Positions 22,715 through 31,716 are shown, counted from the first letter of the stretch. The stretch is DNA of 42,510 nt from Candidatus Moraniibacteriota bacterium (GCA_023261685.1 JAHFOM010000001.1:1-42510), one strand, 5' to 3'. The notes: a model not told the origin generated them from the sequence alone. Made by a program: numbers and translations.

Positions 22715-23533
22715 TTAATAAGTGTTTTCTATAACAAAAACATAGCGCAAGCGGTCGAACCTCACCGGCGTTATGATTGAAGCCTGCTGGAAAAGACGGT
22801 CACTCGAAAAACGCGTTTCTTGCAGTGTACCGATCAGGAGGCCCTGAGGCATATCGCCCCCGAGTCCCGAGGTTACCACCGTATCACCCGCTTTCAGGGC
22901 GTCCGCCTGCAAAACCATATCGTAGAGCAATCCCAAGCCGTACTCGCCCTTGACGATACCTTTGGCATCCGTGTCCAGAGTGAGACCGTTTATCAGGCTT
23001 TCCGGATTGGACAACAGCATCACTCTGGCATTAGATGGAAACACTTCGGCCACTTTACCTACGAGCACGCCCGCATCCACGATGACCGGCATCCCTTTGT
23101 GTATCCCATCAAGCGACCCTTGATTGATAGAAATCCAGTTACCGAGACCTGATACGTCCCGACCGATGACTTCCGCCGACTTGAGCGAGAATTGATTCCT
23201 CGGCAACAATCCGAGCTCGCGACGCAACGCTTCATTCTCTTTACTCACATCGACAAACTGAGAATGTTCCACGAAAAGCCGCAAACGTTCTTTTTCCAAG
23301 CGCTCATTTTCGCTCTTCAAATCACTGATAGAAGCAAAAAAACTGAACGTATCCCGAAGCTCGAAAGCCGTCACGGAAAAAATCTTCTGCAGAGGCAGCG
23401 TCACCGTCATCACCGACGTCCGGATCGGCGTCACAAGCCACCCCGGACCATACGCGACAACTATCCATAATACCGCGAAGAGAACCGCCGCGCGGAAAAA
23501 CTTTGTCTGAATGAACTTCCTGCGTACAGCCAT
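22715..23533 (-). CDS. mreC: Rod shape-determining protein MreC
   Basis: 272 residues: a short cytoplasmic basic N-terminus, one membrane anchor (about 14-33), a coiled coil (about 55-100, with SDLKSENERLEKERLRL) and the paired beta-barrel periplasmic domain (IGRDVSGLGNWISINQGS, MPVIVDAGVLVGKV, VVTSGLGGDMPQGLLIG), all typical of MreC. It links MreB to the wall-synthesis enzymes outside the membrane. The start at 23533 is the ATG before VRRKF; a longer frame uses a TTG without support. It is cotranscribed downstream of mreB across a gap filled with a CACAAA/TTTGTG two-armed repeat. Confidence 0.93.
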   Translation of the reverse strand: MAVRRKFIQTKFFRAAVLFAVLWIVVAYGPGWLVTPIRTSVMTVTLPLQKIFSVTAFELRDTFSFFASISDLKSENERLEKERLRLFVEHSQFVDVSKENEALRRELGLLPRNQFSLKSAEVIGRDVSGLGNWISINQGSLDGIHKGMPVIVDAGVLVGKVAEVFPSNARVMLLSNPESLINGLTLDTDAKGIVKGEYGLGLLYDMVLQADALKAGDTVVTSGLGGDMPQGLLIGTLQETRFSSDRLFQQASIITPVRFDRLRYVFVIENTY

Positions 23534-23540
23534 AGTGTGA

Positions 23541-23665
23541 AAAACACAAAACCCAGAACACAAAAACCAATACTTGAGGCACGAATTCTTTTTTCAAACA
23601 TTTGAGCTTTGTATTTTGAAAACTGTGCTTTGTTTGAAATTTGTGCTTTGAAAATTGTGTTTTAT
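23541..23665. repeat. Imperfect two-armed CACAAA / TTTGTG repeat in the mreB-mreC gap
   Basis: One arm iterates AACACAAA and CCCAGAACACAAAAACC. The other iterates TTTGAGCTTTG, ACTGTGCTTTG, TTTGTGCTTTG and ATTGTGTTTT. It shares vocabulary with 1003-1145 but is not an exact copy. No frame in it is supported. Confidence 0.5.
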
Positions 23666-23689
23666 ATATTACGATTCTTCACTCTCTTT

Positions 23690-24784
23690 TTATCCCAACG
23701 GGCTATCGGTTTCTTTCTCGATCAGCACTTCTTTCAAACTCTCCATATCATCGAGCACAATACCCGTACCGCGCACGACCGCCGTCAGCGGATCTTCCAT
23801 CAGACGCACCGGAATGCCGGTCTGATTGGCTATCAATTTGTCCAATCCCCGGATGAGACTGCCACCACCAGCGAGAATGATGCCCCGATGCATGATATCC
23901 GCCAAGAGTTCCGGCGGTGTTTCTTCCACGATGGTCTTGATATTGTTCACGATGATACGGATAGAGCGCGTGAGTGCTTCGCGGATCTGCTCATCATTCA
24001 CGACGACTTCTTTGGGCAACCCGGAAACCAGATCGCGCCCGCGCAGAGGAAACGTCAAGCGCTCGCGCTGAGGATAGGCGCTTCCGATAGCGATCTTGGC
24101 TTCTTCGGCGGTTTTTTCACCGATGAGAATATTGAATTCATCCCGACTGTAGCGCACGATATCTTCGTTCATCTCATCGCCCGCCACACGAAGGCTCCGT
24201 GAAGCGACGACGCCCCCAAGCGAAATCACAGCAATCTCTGTCGTCCCGCCTCCGATATCTACGACCATATTGCCCGTCGCATCGATGACCGGCAGACGCG
24301 CTCCGATAGCAGCCGCCATCGGCTCATCGATGAGAAATACCTGACGCGCACCTGCATTGAGCGTCGCTTCCATAACCGCGCGTTTTTCTACTTCCGTCAC
24401 ACCGGACGGAATACCAATCAATACGCGCGGACGACGCAAGAAAGCGAAATTCTCCGCCGTCACCTTGTTGATGAAGTAACGGAGCATCTGTTCGGTAATC
24501 TCAAAATCGCTCACTACACCATCGACGAGCGGTCGGGTCGCCACGATATGTCCTGGTGTTTTGCCGACCATTTTCTTGGCCTCCCTTCCGATAGCGAGGA
24601 TCTGTCCGGTGCGTTGATTGACGGCAACGACGGACGGCTCATTGATGACGATGCCCTTGCCTTTGACATACACGAGCGTATTGGCCGTGCCGAGGTCGAT
24701 GCCGATATCCTGCGTCAGATGCCCGAAAAACCGCTCAATGATGCCTTTTTGCAGATTTTTGAAAAAACGCTGTACGTTGGACAT
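23690..24784 (-). CDS. mreB: Rod shape-determining protein MreB (bacterial actin)
   Basis: 364 residues. The ATPase forms membrane-bound filaments that orient side-wall synthesis. Actin-superfamily nucleotide motifs are intact: phosphate 1 DIGIDLGTANTLVYV near the N-terminus, phosphate 2 VVDIGGGTTEIAVISLGG, and the adenosine motif GIILAGGGSLIRGLDKLI. An N-terminal stretch of about 18 residues (MSNVQRFFKNLQKGIIER) could act as the membrane-binding amphipathic helix. The start at 24784 is the ATG; a TTG at 24811 is less likely. It is the first gene of the mreB-mreC-mreD-mrdA cluster and has its own promoter. Confidence 0.97.
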   Translation of the reverse strand: MSNVQRFFKNLQKGIIERFFGHLTQDIGIDLGTANTLVYVKGKGIVINEPSVVAVNQRTGQILAIGREAKKMVGKTPGHIVATRPLVDGVVSDFEITEQMLRYFINKVTAENFAFLRRPRVLIGIPSGVTEVEKRAVMEATLNAGARQVFLIDEPMAAAIGARLPVIDATGNMVVDIGGGTTEIAVISLGGVVASRSLRVAGDEMNEDIVRYSRDEFNILIGEKTAEEAKIAIGSAYPQRERLTFPLRGRDLVSGLPKEVVVNDEQIREALTRSIRIIVNNIKTIVEETPPELLADIMHRGIILAGGGSLIRGLDKLIANQTGIPVRLMEDPLTAVVRGTGIVLDDMESLKEVLIEKETDSPLG

Positions 24785-24828
24785 AATGACAGAGTGAAAA
24801 AAGGCACACAAAAACAGAAGTATTCACC

Positions 24829-24857
24829 ATTCTAGCGCATTTCCCAGAAATACTCAA
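24829..24857 (-). promoter_or_regulatory. Sigma-70 promoter of the mre cluster
   Basis: TTGAGT (24852-24857) and TAGAAT (24829-24834) with a 17-bp spacer, in the short gap after the CYTH gene. Confidence 0.65.
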
Positions 24858-24860
24858 AAG

Positions 24861-25457
24861 TCAAGCATATTTTTTACGCGCAAGAAGCCAATCCGGCGTT
24901 GGGACAAACGTAATCGACTCCCAATGATCGATCTCCTCTTCAGTCACGTCATAGTGCATCTGATACACCGGCTCCACGCTCCCATACAGTGCTTTTGACC
25001 AATCAAATCCGAGATCTTGTGCTGTCTGCATCACTACCTCTTCACTTGCGCCCTCGATTTCCACAAAGGTTGGAATCCATGGCCATGTATCGATGGTTAT
25101 CTCGACCCCTCCATACATCCATTTTTCTCTTTTGGTTTCCTGAGAAGATTTCATCTGCATCCCAATCGCTTGCAAAAATGCATTCGTAGATTCAAAAGTA
25201 TCAACAGTCAAGGTTATCTCTTCTGTACCGTGAAGCGTCCGGTCATTCACTTGCTTGTAACTGAGCGTGACATATTCACCTTCATCGCGCACCCGCACCC
25301 AGCCCCCGACGGCATACAAACGCTTGTCCGGATAATCGAACACTTGCCGACGCATCAGTATTTCCGGATGTACCAATGTTGCTCCAATTTCTCGCAACCG
25401 CGCCCGCACCGCCACCAAATCGACATCCACAAATTTCGCCTCTATTTCTGTTGACAT
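24861..25457 (-). CDS. CYTH-domain protein (triphosphate tunnel metalloenzyme)
   Basis: 198 residues with the CYTH signature ExExK at the N-terminus (E4, E6, K8 in STEIEAKFVD), followed by alternating charged strands that line the tunnel (LMRRQVFDYPDK, WVRVRDEG, TLSYKQV, EITLTVD, FVEIEGASEE). Such enzymes hydrolyse or cyclise triphosphates (inorganic triphosphate, thiamine triphosphate, ATP to cAMP); which one applies cannot be decided from sequence. The gene starts 7 bp after the S66 peptidase gene with a GAGG ribosome-binding site, so they form an operon. Confidence 0.88.
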   Translation of the reverse strand: MSTEIEAKFVDVDLVAVRARLREIGATLVHPEILMRRQVFDYPDKRLYAVGGWVRVRDEGEYVTLSYKQVNDRTLHGTEEITLTVDTFESTNAFLQAIGMQMKSSQETKREKWMYGGVEITIDTWPWIPTFVEIEGASEEVVMQTAQDLGFDWSKALYGSVEPVYQMHYDVTEEEIDHWESITFVPTPDWLLARKKYA

Positions 25458-25464
25458 AGATTCC

Positions 25465-26451
25465 TCAATGTTTACGTATTTCCAATTTTACAGCCCCATG
25501 CTTCGCGGAAAGCACGATGTCACCACCGATGGGAAAGGTGAACATTGACTGCGTGTGTCCGAAATCAAGATTGGCAACGACCGGAATGCCCTCCAATTCT
25601 TTTTTAGTTTTGATAATTTCCGTCAGCACACTCTCTGAAATTCCACTTGCCCGCTGAAACCTCCCGATCACCATTCCTCTCACACCCTCAAATCCCGGCT
25701 GATGAATCAAGGATTGCAGATCCCGATCGAGCAATTCCGGATTTGCCATCTCATCGTCCTCGATAAAGAGTATGGAGTTATGCAAATTGGGGAAGTACTC
25801 CGTCCCCTGCAAAAGATTGAACGTACAAAGATTGGCGCCCAACACCATTCCCTTTGCAGTTCCCTCATTGATAACTATCGGTCCAGCATTTTTGATGAAA
25901 TTCCTATTCTCCTGATCTTTGTAATAGGCATCATCGCTCCACTCTTGCGAAGGCAGTATCTGATATGATTCCTCTAAAAAAAGACATTTTTTGAAATATT
26001 CCAAGGTATAGTCAAAACCGATTTTCTCACTAAATGTCGCGTATGCCGGTCCGGAATAATTCACCAGTCCCGTCTTGGCAAAGATGGCGTTACCGAGCGC
26101 CGTAATATCCGAGTAACCGCAAAAGATTTTTGGATTGTTTCTGATAATATCCCAGTCGATAGAGCGCAGCAGCTGGTTACTGTTGAATCCACCGATAACG
26201 GCGAAAACCGCCTTCACTTCAGGATCAGCAAAAGCGGCGTGCAGGTCATCGATGCGTGATGTGATACTCGAAGAATGAAATTCGTTCATCTCCTCCACGT
26301 GTCTGCCAAAACTCAACCGCAGCCCGAGCGAGGCAAACCGTTCATCGGCAATCTTCCTATTTTCCGGAGTAATAATGCCCAAAGAACACGCCGGCGCGAC
26401 AACCCTCACCACATCCCCTTTCTCCAATTTTTTTGGAAATATCCTCTGCAT
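25465..26451 (-). CDS. S66-family serine peptidase (LD-carboxypeptidase / MccF-like)
   Basis: 328 residues. The family cuts the L,D bond of muropeptides in peptidoglycan recycling or, in MccF, inactivates microcin C-type aminoacyl nucleotides. The catalytic triad is readable: Ser114 in CGYSDITA, Glu231 in LFIEDDE and His299 in DFGHTQS. The N-terminal nucleophile domain starts GDVVRVVAPA. The start is the ATG at 26451; a TTG five codons upstream is weaker. Being next to a CYTH enzyme and near the mre cluster fits wall turnover, but the phrase GFNSNQLL in place of the usual GG-x-x-x-RLL loop leaves the MccF-like option open. Confidence 0.87.
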   Translation of the reverse strand: MQRIFPKKLEKGDVVRVVAPACSLGIITPENRKIADERFASLGLRLSFGRHVEEMNEFHSSSITSRIDDLHAAFADPEVKAVFAVIGGFNSNQLLRSIDWDIIRNNPKIFCGYSDITALGNAIFAKTGLVNYSGPAYATFSEKIGFDYTLEYFKKCLFLEESYQILPSQEWSDDAYYKDQENRNFIKNAGPIVINEGTAKGMVLGANLCTFNLLQGTEYFPNLHNSILFIEDDEMANPELLDRDLQSLIHQPGFEGVRGMVIGRFQRASGISESVLTEIIKTKKELEGIPVVANLDFGHTQSMFTFPIGGDIVLSAKHGAVKLEIRKH

Positions 26452-26525
26452 AGGAAAACTCTGCAAAACGATGAGAAGTTATCAGGAGAAAACCGTATCA
26501 TAGACCCCTCTGCCTCTCAACAAAT

Positions 26526-27857
26526 CTACGGTGTAAGGCGCTTCACGTCGCGAGGAAAGAGGACGGCCTCTTTGATACTGCCCAGTCCAAGCAATTTCTG
26601 GATGATACGCTCGGACCCAAGACCCCAGCCTCCATGCGGAGGTGTACCATATTTGAAAATATCCAAATAATCTTTGAATGCTTCTGGATCCATCCCGCGT
26701 TTTTTAATACTCTCCACAAGCATCTGATAGTCGTGGATACGCTGTCCCCCTGACGCGATTTCGATCCCGCGGAACAACAGATCAAAGGTATCCGTATAAT
26801 TCGGATCACCAGCACTTGGCATACTGTAGAAAGGACGTATAGCTCTCGGATAATGTGTCAGAAAAACAAAATCTGAACCGTATGTTTTTGCGACGTACTC
26901 TCCAATCATCCGTTCTCCCTCGCTATCGATATCTTCGCCATCAGTCTCTTTACTATATTCTTTTTTGAGAATTTTCACCGCCTCCGACAGACGTATACGC
27001 GGGATGGTCACACTTGGCGGAATGGTAGCGCCATATCTCTCAAGATCCTTCCTCCCTCTCTCGCCGATAGCAGCAACAACGTCCATCATCACACCCTCTA
27101 GTTCTGTCATAATATCCTCGAAACTGGCAATGAAGCCCATTTCTGCATCCAGCCCAGTATATTCATTGACGTGACGTGTGGTAAAGTGCGGTTCTGCCCG
27201 AAATACCGTCCCGATTTCAAACACCCGTTCAAATGCACTCATCGCCGCCTGCTTGTAGAACTGCGGGCTCTGAGCCAAAAAGGCTTCACGATCAAAATAC
27301 TGTATCTTGAAAAAGTTTGCCCCACCCTCAGTCGCAGCTGGTACGATTTTCGGCGTCTTGATTTCCATAAATCCCCTCGTACGACACGCTACCGCGTATG
27401 CGTCAAGAAGTATGGCATACAGAGAAAAAATAGAATGCACTTTTTCATTCCGCAATGCCAGCGTCCGATTATTCAGCAATGTCTCTAACTGCAGATTGAA
27501 TTCCGGATTCGAAACATCAATCGGCAATTCTTCACCGGGGCGCGCCACTATCTCTATACTCTCCACCTCTATCTCCACGCTCATAGGTCCTGCTTCTGCA
27601 TCTCCAGACTTACTCGGTCGCGCTTTCACCAGACCGATCACCGTCAGCGCATACTCACTCCGCACCTCTTTGGCACCCTCAATAACATTTGGTTTGTCCG
27701 GCAATACGACCAGCTGGACCGTGCCACTCCGGTCGCGCAACTCAAAAAAAATCAACTTCCCATGATCGCGCCTGACAGAAACCCAGCCACAGAGCATCAC
27801 GGTTTCCCCAATATGCTTCGCTGTTTCAGTAATCAGTATGCGTTTCAGTGCTTCCAT
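26526..27857 (-). CDS. aspS: Aspartyl-tRNA synthetase, archaeal-type (possibly non-discriminating)
   Basis: 443 residues, well short of the roughly 590 of the standard bacterial enzyme because the bacterial insertion domain is missing. The N-terminal OB fold (about 15-105) begins CGWVSVRRDHGKLIFFELRD; motif 2 is FEIGTVFRAEPHFTTRH; motif 3 is GGWGLGSERIIQKLL; the C-terminus is FPRDVKRLTP, as in the archaeal/eukaryotic AspRS group. Enzymes of this type often also charge tRNA-Asn, with correction by GatCAB; that is inference here. The ATG at 27857 is preceded by a promoter at 27892-27920. Confidence 0.9.
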   Translation of the reverse strand: MEALKRILITETAKHIGETVMLCGWVSVRRDHGKLIFFELRDRSGTVQLVVLPDKPNVIEGAKEVRSEYALTVIGLVKARPSKSGDAEAGPMSVEIEVESIEIVARPGEELPIDVSNPEFNLQLETLLNNRTLALRNEKVHSIFSLYAILLDAYAVACRTRGFMEIKTPKIVPAATEGGANFFKIQYFDREAFLAQSPQFYKQAAMSAFERVFEIGTVFRAEPHFTTRHVNEYTGLDAEMGFIASFEDIMTELEGVMMDVVAAIGERGRKDLERYGATIPPSVTIPRIRLSEAVKILKKEYSKETDGEDIDSEGERMIGEYVAKTYGSDFVFLTHYPRAIRPFYSMPSAGDPNYTDTFDLLFRGIEIASGGQRIHDYQMLVESIKKRGMDPEAFKDYLDIFKYGTPPHGGWGLGSERIIQKLLGLGSIKEAVLFPRDVKRLTP

Positions 27858-27891
27858 ATATATCGTTGACAATGACTTAAACAATATCCCC

Positions 27892-27920
27892 AGCATACCA
27901 AAAAGCGAAGCCTGAAACAA
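27892..27920 (-). promoter_or_regulatory. Sigma-70-like promoter of aspS
   Basis: TTGTTT (27915-27920) and TATGCT (27892-27897) with a 17-bp spacer lie in the short gap after the ABC exporter gene. Confidence 0.5.
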
Positions 27921-27933
27921 GGGGTTTCTCCGC

Positions 27934-29715
27934 CTATTCGATGAACCCGTCCGTCTGCTGCTGCCAAAAATTATAATAGTGCCCCTGTTTCAAAAGCAGT
28001 TCCTGGTGCGATCCTTGCTCGACGATCTCGCCATCTTCGATCACGACGATGCGGTCCATTTTCTGCACCGTGCTGAGCCGATGCGCCACCACGATCGTCG
28101 TCTTGTTTTTCATCAATTGATCAAGTGCTTCGCGGATAGCCAGCTCGCTTTCCGAGTCAAGAGAGCTCGTCGCCTCATCGAGCACGAGAATCGGCGCGTT
28201 TTTCAAAATAGCTCTCGCGATAGCGACGCGCTGACGCTCGCCGCCGGAGAGCTTCACTCCGCGCTCTCCCACCAGCGTCTCATATCCGAGAGGCGTCCGC
28301 GAGATGAACGTATGCGCCCGCGCCTGTTTTGCCGCCGCCACTATTTCCTCTTGCGATGCTCCGGGATTCCCATAGGCGATGTTTTCTCTGAGCGTCCGAT
28401 GAAACAACGCCGGATCCTGCGGCACATACGCGATGTTCGCCCGCAAATCATCCTGCGTAATATGACGCACGTCCTGACCGTCCAGAGTGATCGCGCCACC
28501 ATCCACATCGATGAAACGCAAGAGCAGCTTGATGATCGTGGTCTTGCCCGCTCCGGAATGACCGACGATACCGATCTTCTCCCCGGGCTTCACTGCGAGC
28601 GAAAAGTTCTCGAACACCGCCTCACCCTTGCCGTACGAAAAATCAATATGCTCGAATGCCACCGCTCCCCGGCTAATACGGCTCGGCTCCGGATTGACGG
28701 GATCAGGAATATCCAGTTCGGTATCGAATATGTCGACCATCTCACTCGCATCGGTCAAAGCCTGTGTCATTTTCGTAAAAGACTTTCCTAATTGGAACAG
28801 GTGACCGAATAATCCCGTCAGATATATTTGCACCAGCACCACGGTACCCGCCGAGACTTCCCCAGAAAGCCACAACCGCACCACAAAATACATCCCAAAT
28901 ACCTCAAGCAAACCAAGGAGGATCGTTTGCACAAGAAATTGGGTATTCTGGAAATTCCATGCCCGCCGGCGCGCATATTCCTCTTTTGCGGTAGTCGCCT
29001 CAAAATACTCCCGTTCCCGGTGTTTCGCCGAAAACGCCTTGATACTAACAATATTCGCCAGCGCATCTGAGAGCGCACCGGTCACCCGGGAATCTTCGGC
29101 GGCGCGTGCGAGGTCAAGTGGCGTCTTCTTTTTGATAAAGTAAAAAATCAGCCCCACATACAGCACACACCAACCGAAAAAAAAGATTCCGAGCAGAGGC
29201 ATCGTCGCAAGGAGTACGACGAAAATACCGCCGAGGCGTAGAAAACCGAACCACAGAGTAAAGACGCTTTCGTCCTGCAGTATCTCAAAAGCCCGCGCAA
29301 AACGTTTGGCTTTCGCAACCAGCGATCCAGAAAAATTTTCCGTGAAAAACGTGTACGAGTGATCCTGCAAACGAGCAAAGGCGACATCGGTCACATTCTT
29401 CAAAATATGGCTCTGGGAATACGAGAGGAGGAAATCGCCGGTCCGATACAGGATATTGTAAAGAAAGATGAACATCCCGAGAACAATCACCCAATAGAAA
29501 GCCTGTTCACTCGCCAAAGGCGCATCCGCTCCCCGCTCGATGACATCAATCAATCCTTTGTAGGCAAACGGCGCGATAATATCAGAAAGAATCACCGCGC
29601 TTCCGTACACGAAAAAATACATACCGATAGCGAATCGGTACTTCTTGATATGCGGCCAGTAATAATGGAATATCCGCCGAACGCCCAAAGACGCCGACGA
29701 AGCTTTCTCTTCCAT
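27934..29715 (-). CDS. ABC exporter, fused membrane and ATPase domains
   Basis: 593 residues: six-helix transmembrane domain (about 20-330) and nucleotide-binding domain (about 345-585), the half-transporter layout of lipid and drug exporters, active as dimers. The ATPase motifs are complete: Walker A GHSGAGKTT, signature LSGGERQRVAIARAIL, Walker B ILVLDEATSSLD and the H-loop VAHRLST. The substrate is unknown; MsbA-like lipid or peptide export is possible. It lies 46 bp after the tandem receiver gene, with a T-rich weak hairpin in the gap, so cotranscription is uncertain. Confidence 0.93.
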   Translation of the reverse strand: MEEKASSASLGVRRIFHYYWPHIKKYRFAIGMYFFVYGSAVILSDIIAPFAYKGLIDVIERGADAPLASEQAFYWVIVLGMFIFLYNILYRTGDFLLSYSQSHILKNVTDVAFARLQDHSYTFFTENFSGSLVAKAKRFARAFEILQDESVFTLWFGFLRLGGIFVVLLATMPLLGIFFFGWCVLYVGLIFYFIKKKTPLDLARAAEDSRVTGALSDALANIVSIKAFSAKHREREYFEATTAKEEYARRRAWNFQNTQFLVQTILLGLLEVFGMYFVVRLWLSGEVSAGTVVLVQIYLTGLFGHLFQLGKSFTKMTQALTDASEMVDIFDTELDIPDPVNPEPSRISRGAVAFEHIDFSYGKGEAVFENFSLAVKPGEKIGIVGHSGAGKTTIIKLLLRFIDVDGGAITLDGQDVRHITQDDLRANIAYVPQDPALFHRTLRENIAYGNPGASQEEIVAAAKQARAHTFISRTPLGYETLVGERGVKLSGGERQRVAIARAILKNAPILVLDEATSSLDSESELAIREALDQLMKNKTTIVVAHRLSTVQKMDRIVVIEDGEIVEQGSHQELLLKQGHYYNFWQQQTDGFIE

Positions 29716-29761
29716 AGAATCTTTTACACGAAAAAAACCGGCCCAGGGAGGAGGAACGGAC

Positions 29762-30571
29762 TTATTGCTGTCCCTTGAAAAAATCGTTGACGGCGTAAGT
29801 GAGCTCGCTCGGGGTGATCTGCGTCTTAAGAAAGGATTTATTGACTAAGCCTGATTCTGAGAGCATCCGAATGGTTTCATCTTCAAGAGAAGCGGACATT
29901 ACAAAAATCGGAACGGCTTTCTTGGCTTCGACTTCTTTCAACCGTTTCACGATCTCTCGTCCATCCATCCCCGGCATCATCACGTCCGTTATAATCATAT
30001 CGTAATTACCATTCAGCGCTTCATGTAGACCGGATACGCCCTCCGGTTTCGTCACTACCTCGTAGCCTTCATCCCGCAGACGCTTGCCGAACATCTCGAC
30101 AAAGACGGCTTCATCTTCGATAAACAAAATGCGCTTACCGAGCTTCGGGTGTTCGGCGGGGTCCTGTTCCTGACGGGAAAAATTCTTCTTCTGCTCGCTA
30201 AATTGGTTCAAAAAACGGTTGACTTCAGCCACTACTTCCGAGGGCGAGAATTCCGTCTTGGAAATGAAACCGTCCGCGCCGAGCTTGAGACACTCCTCAC
30301 GGTCTTCCGAACTGCTCAAATTGCTGAATATCACTACCTTCAGATCCTCTGGATATGCGGGATCCGTCCGCAATGCCCTGAGCACCTCCGTTCCGCTGAG
30401 TTCGGGAATCACCAGATCAAGTAGTATCAGGTCAAACTTCTGCTCCAGTACCTCTTTGAGGACTGCCCGACCGGAAGCCACATTGAGCACCTCAAAACCG
30501 GAACTCTCAAATTTCTTCTTATAAATCTCCGCGATAAACTGGTCATCTTCGACGAAAAGAATCTTGGACAT
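29762..30571 (-). CDS. Response regulator with two receiver domains and no output domain
   Basis: 269 residues formed by two CheY-like receiver domains (about 1-125 and 146-268) joined by a short polar linker. Both keep the phosphorylation machinery: domain 1 acidic pair EDD, phospho-acceptor D52 and K105; domain 2 EDE, D196 and K245, with MSAS as the switch serine/threonine region. There is no DNA-binding or enzyme domain, so it probably relays phosphate or binds a partner protein. A separate single receiver (30669-31061) and the sensor kinase at 33340 are natural partners. Confidence 0.92.
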   Translation of the reverse strand: MSKILFVEDDQFIAEIYKKKFESSGFEVLNVASGRAVLKEVLEQKFDLILLDLVIPELSGTEVLRALRTDPAYPEDLKVVIFSNLSSSEDREECLKLGADGFISKTEFSPSEVVAEVNRFLNQFSEQKKNFSRQEQDPAEHPKLGKRILFIEDEAVFVEMFGKRLRDEGYEVVTKPEGVSGLHEALNGNYDMIITDVMMPGMDGREIVKRLKEVEAKKAVPIFVMSASLEDETIRMLSESGLVNKSFLKTQITPSELTYAVNDFFKGQQ

Positions 30572-30668
30572 CGGATTATATCAAAATAATTTATGATTCC
30601 TCATGTAGCCTGCCTCTATCTAAAGAATACCAAAAAATCAATCCTCTCCAAAACAATATGTACAAGGA

Positions 30669-31061
30669 CTACATAACTTCCCGAACATAGTCCACTGCCT
30701 TCTGAGGCGTCGTGAGAGATTTGATGAGGTAGAACCGTGTTTCAAACCCACCTATCTTCCTGATAATCTTGTCATCATCGACGTTCGTCAACATAATAAC
30801 AGGAGTTTTCGCCAATTGCTTATCGGGATCTGATTGTAATTCCTCCAATACTTCGATACCATTTTTTACCGGCATCTGAATATCCAGCAATATGACATCT
30901 GGTCTGGTTTCACGTATAACTCTCATTCCCACTTCGCCGTTCTCCGCCGAAGAGACACTAAATCCGTCCTGAGTAAATTTCATCACATAGATGTCACGGA
31001 TATCCTGATCATCCTCGATGATACAGACTTTCTTCTTTTCCCACACGTCTTGTTCGGTCAT
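30669..31061 (-). CDS. Single-domain response regulator (CheY-like)
   Basis: 130 residues, one receiver domain: acidic pair EDD near residue 17, phospho-acceptor D60 in VILLDIQMP, T92 of the switch and K114. It lacks an output domain. It is the first gene after the HK fossil at 31197 and has its own promoter at 31157-31184. The gene that followed the ancestral histidine kinase may therefore be this regulator, with the material between them arriving later. Confidence 0.92.
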   Translation of the reverse strand: MTEQDVWEKKKVCIIEDDQDIRDIYVMKFTQDGFSVSSAENGEVGMRVIRETRPDVILLDIQMPVKNGIEVLEELQSDPDKQLAKTPVIMLTNVDDDKIIRKIGGFETRFYLIKSLTTPQKAVDYVREVM

Positions 31062-31156
31062 ACTACTCTCTTTTTATGCCTGATAGAGATACTTTCACGA
31101 AATAATCCCATTCAAACTACTAAAAACTACAATAGTCTACTTGCTTCTACACACTC

Positions 31157-31184
31157 AATATAGCACATATTGACAGTTTTTCAA
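31157..31184 (-). promoter_or_regulatory. Sigma-70-like promoter of the response regulator genes
   Basis: TTGAAA (31179-31184) and TATATT (31157-31162) with a 16-bp spacer begin only 12 bp after the stop codon of the kinase fossil at 31197. Confidence 0.55.
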
Positions 31185-31196
31185 GAAACAGAAGCC

Positions 31197-31307
31197 TCAC
31201 TTCCCTATCCCCGAAAAAGAAGACTGATCGGAGGTACCGGCTTGGATTTTCAGATTGACGAGGAGGAGCTCGATGATGAAGCAAGAGCCTTTGCCCTGAC
31301 CGTCGGA
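31197..31307 (-). pseudogene. Fossil 1: 3' end of a histidine kinase gene
   Basis: The minus strand reads, in one frame, a run ending in a TGA stop at 31197. It matches the last 35 or so residues of the kinase at 33340-35049: GQGKGSCFIIELLLVN then LKIQAGTSDQSSFSGIGK, against GPGKGARFIIELPLIN then PKIKAGTSDQASFSGVGK. There is no start codon and no upstream kinase sequence; similarity stops abruptly near the codons for SDG. It is clearly a remnant, not a gene. Confidence 0.85.
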
Positions 31308-31332
31308 CTTTATTTAACAGCCCTTGCAAATC

Positions 31333-31351
31333 CCCGAGCGTAAGCTCGTGG
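31333..31351 (-). terminator. Hairpin after the HepT gene
   Basis: CCC-CGAGC and GCTCG-GGG-type arms pair around GTAA. No T-run follows, so it is a weak terminator at best. Confidence 0.35.
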
Positions 31352-31362
31352 GAGATTCATGC

Positions 31363-31716
31363 TCAGCTTGATGCATCTTCGGCTTTTTTTAGCGGATACC
31401 GCGTAAGTGATTGTTTGAGCACATTGGTATCCTCAGTCGCGGTTTTCCATACCGCCATGAGATCTATACCAAAGTAATCATGGATGAGCTTGTCACGCAT
31501 ACCGCAAATATCTTTCCATGGAACCTCCGGCGTCGCATCACAACATTCCGCTGAAAGTCGTTTTGCGGCTTCTCCGATAATTTCAAGTTTTCGCATCACA
31601 CCGTCCTGAAGAAGCGTATTTTCCGAAAACTGCTCAAAACCAAGCCCTGTGACATAACGCGCGATATCGTCAACTGCCCCTATGATGTGGCCGATATACA
31701 AATTATCCTTTTTCAT
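31363..31716 (-). CDS. hepT: HEPN-domain toxin (HepT type)
   Basis: 117 residues, all-helical DUF86/HEPN protein. The RNase-type motif R-x4-H-x-Y is intact as R74, H79 and Y81 in RDKLIHDY. In the studied HepT-MntA systems this motif is the RNase centre, and the tyrosine is AMPylated by the antitoxin. The start at 31716 (MKKDNLYIGH) overlaps the end of the MNT gene by 14 bp; the much longer frame upstream runs through that gene and has no support. The pair sits between two fossils of a kinase 3' end, as expected of an inserted cassette. Confidence 0.9.
   Translation of the reverse strand: MKKDNLYIGHIIGAVDDIARYVTGLGFEQFSENTLLQDGVMRKLEIIGEAAKRLSAECCDATPEVPWKDICGMRDKLIHDYFGIDLMAVWKTATEDTNVLKQSLTRYPLKKAEDASS

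Noticed and set aside
31200..31329. 60-codon minus-strand frame over fossil 1
   Set aside because: It is out of frame with the kinase-like sequence, which gives a clear family match in another frame.
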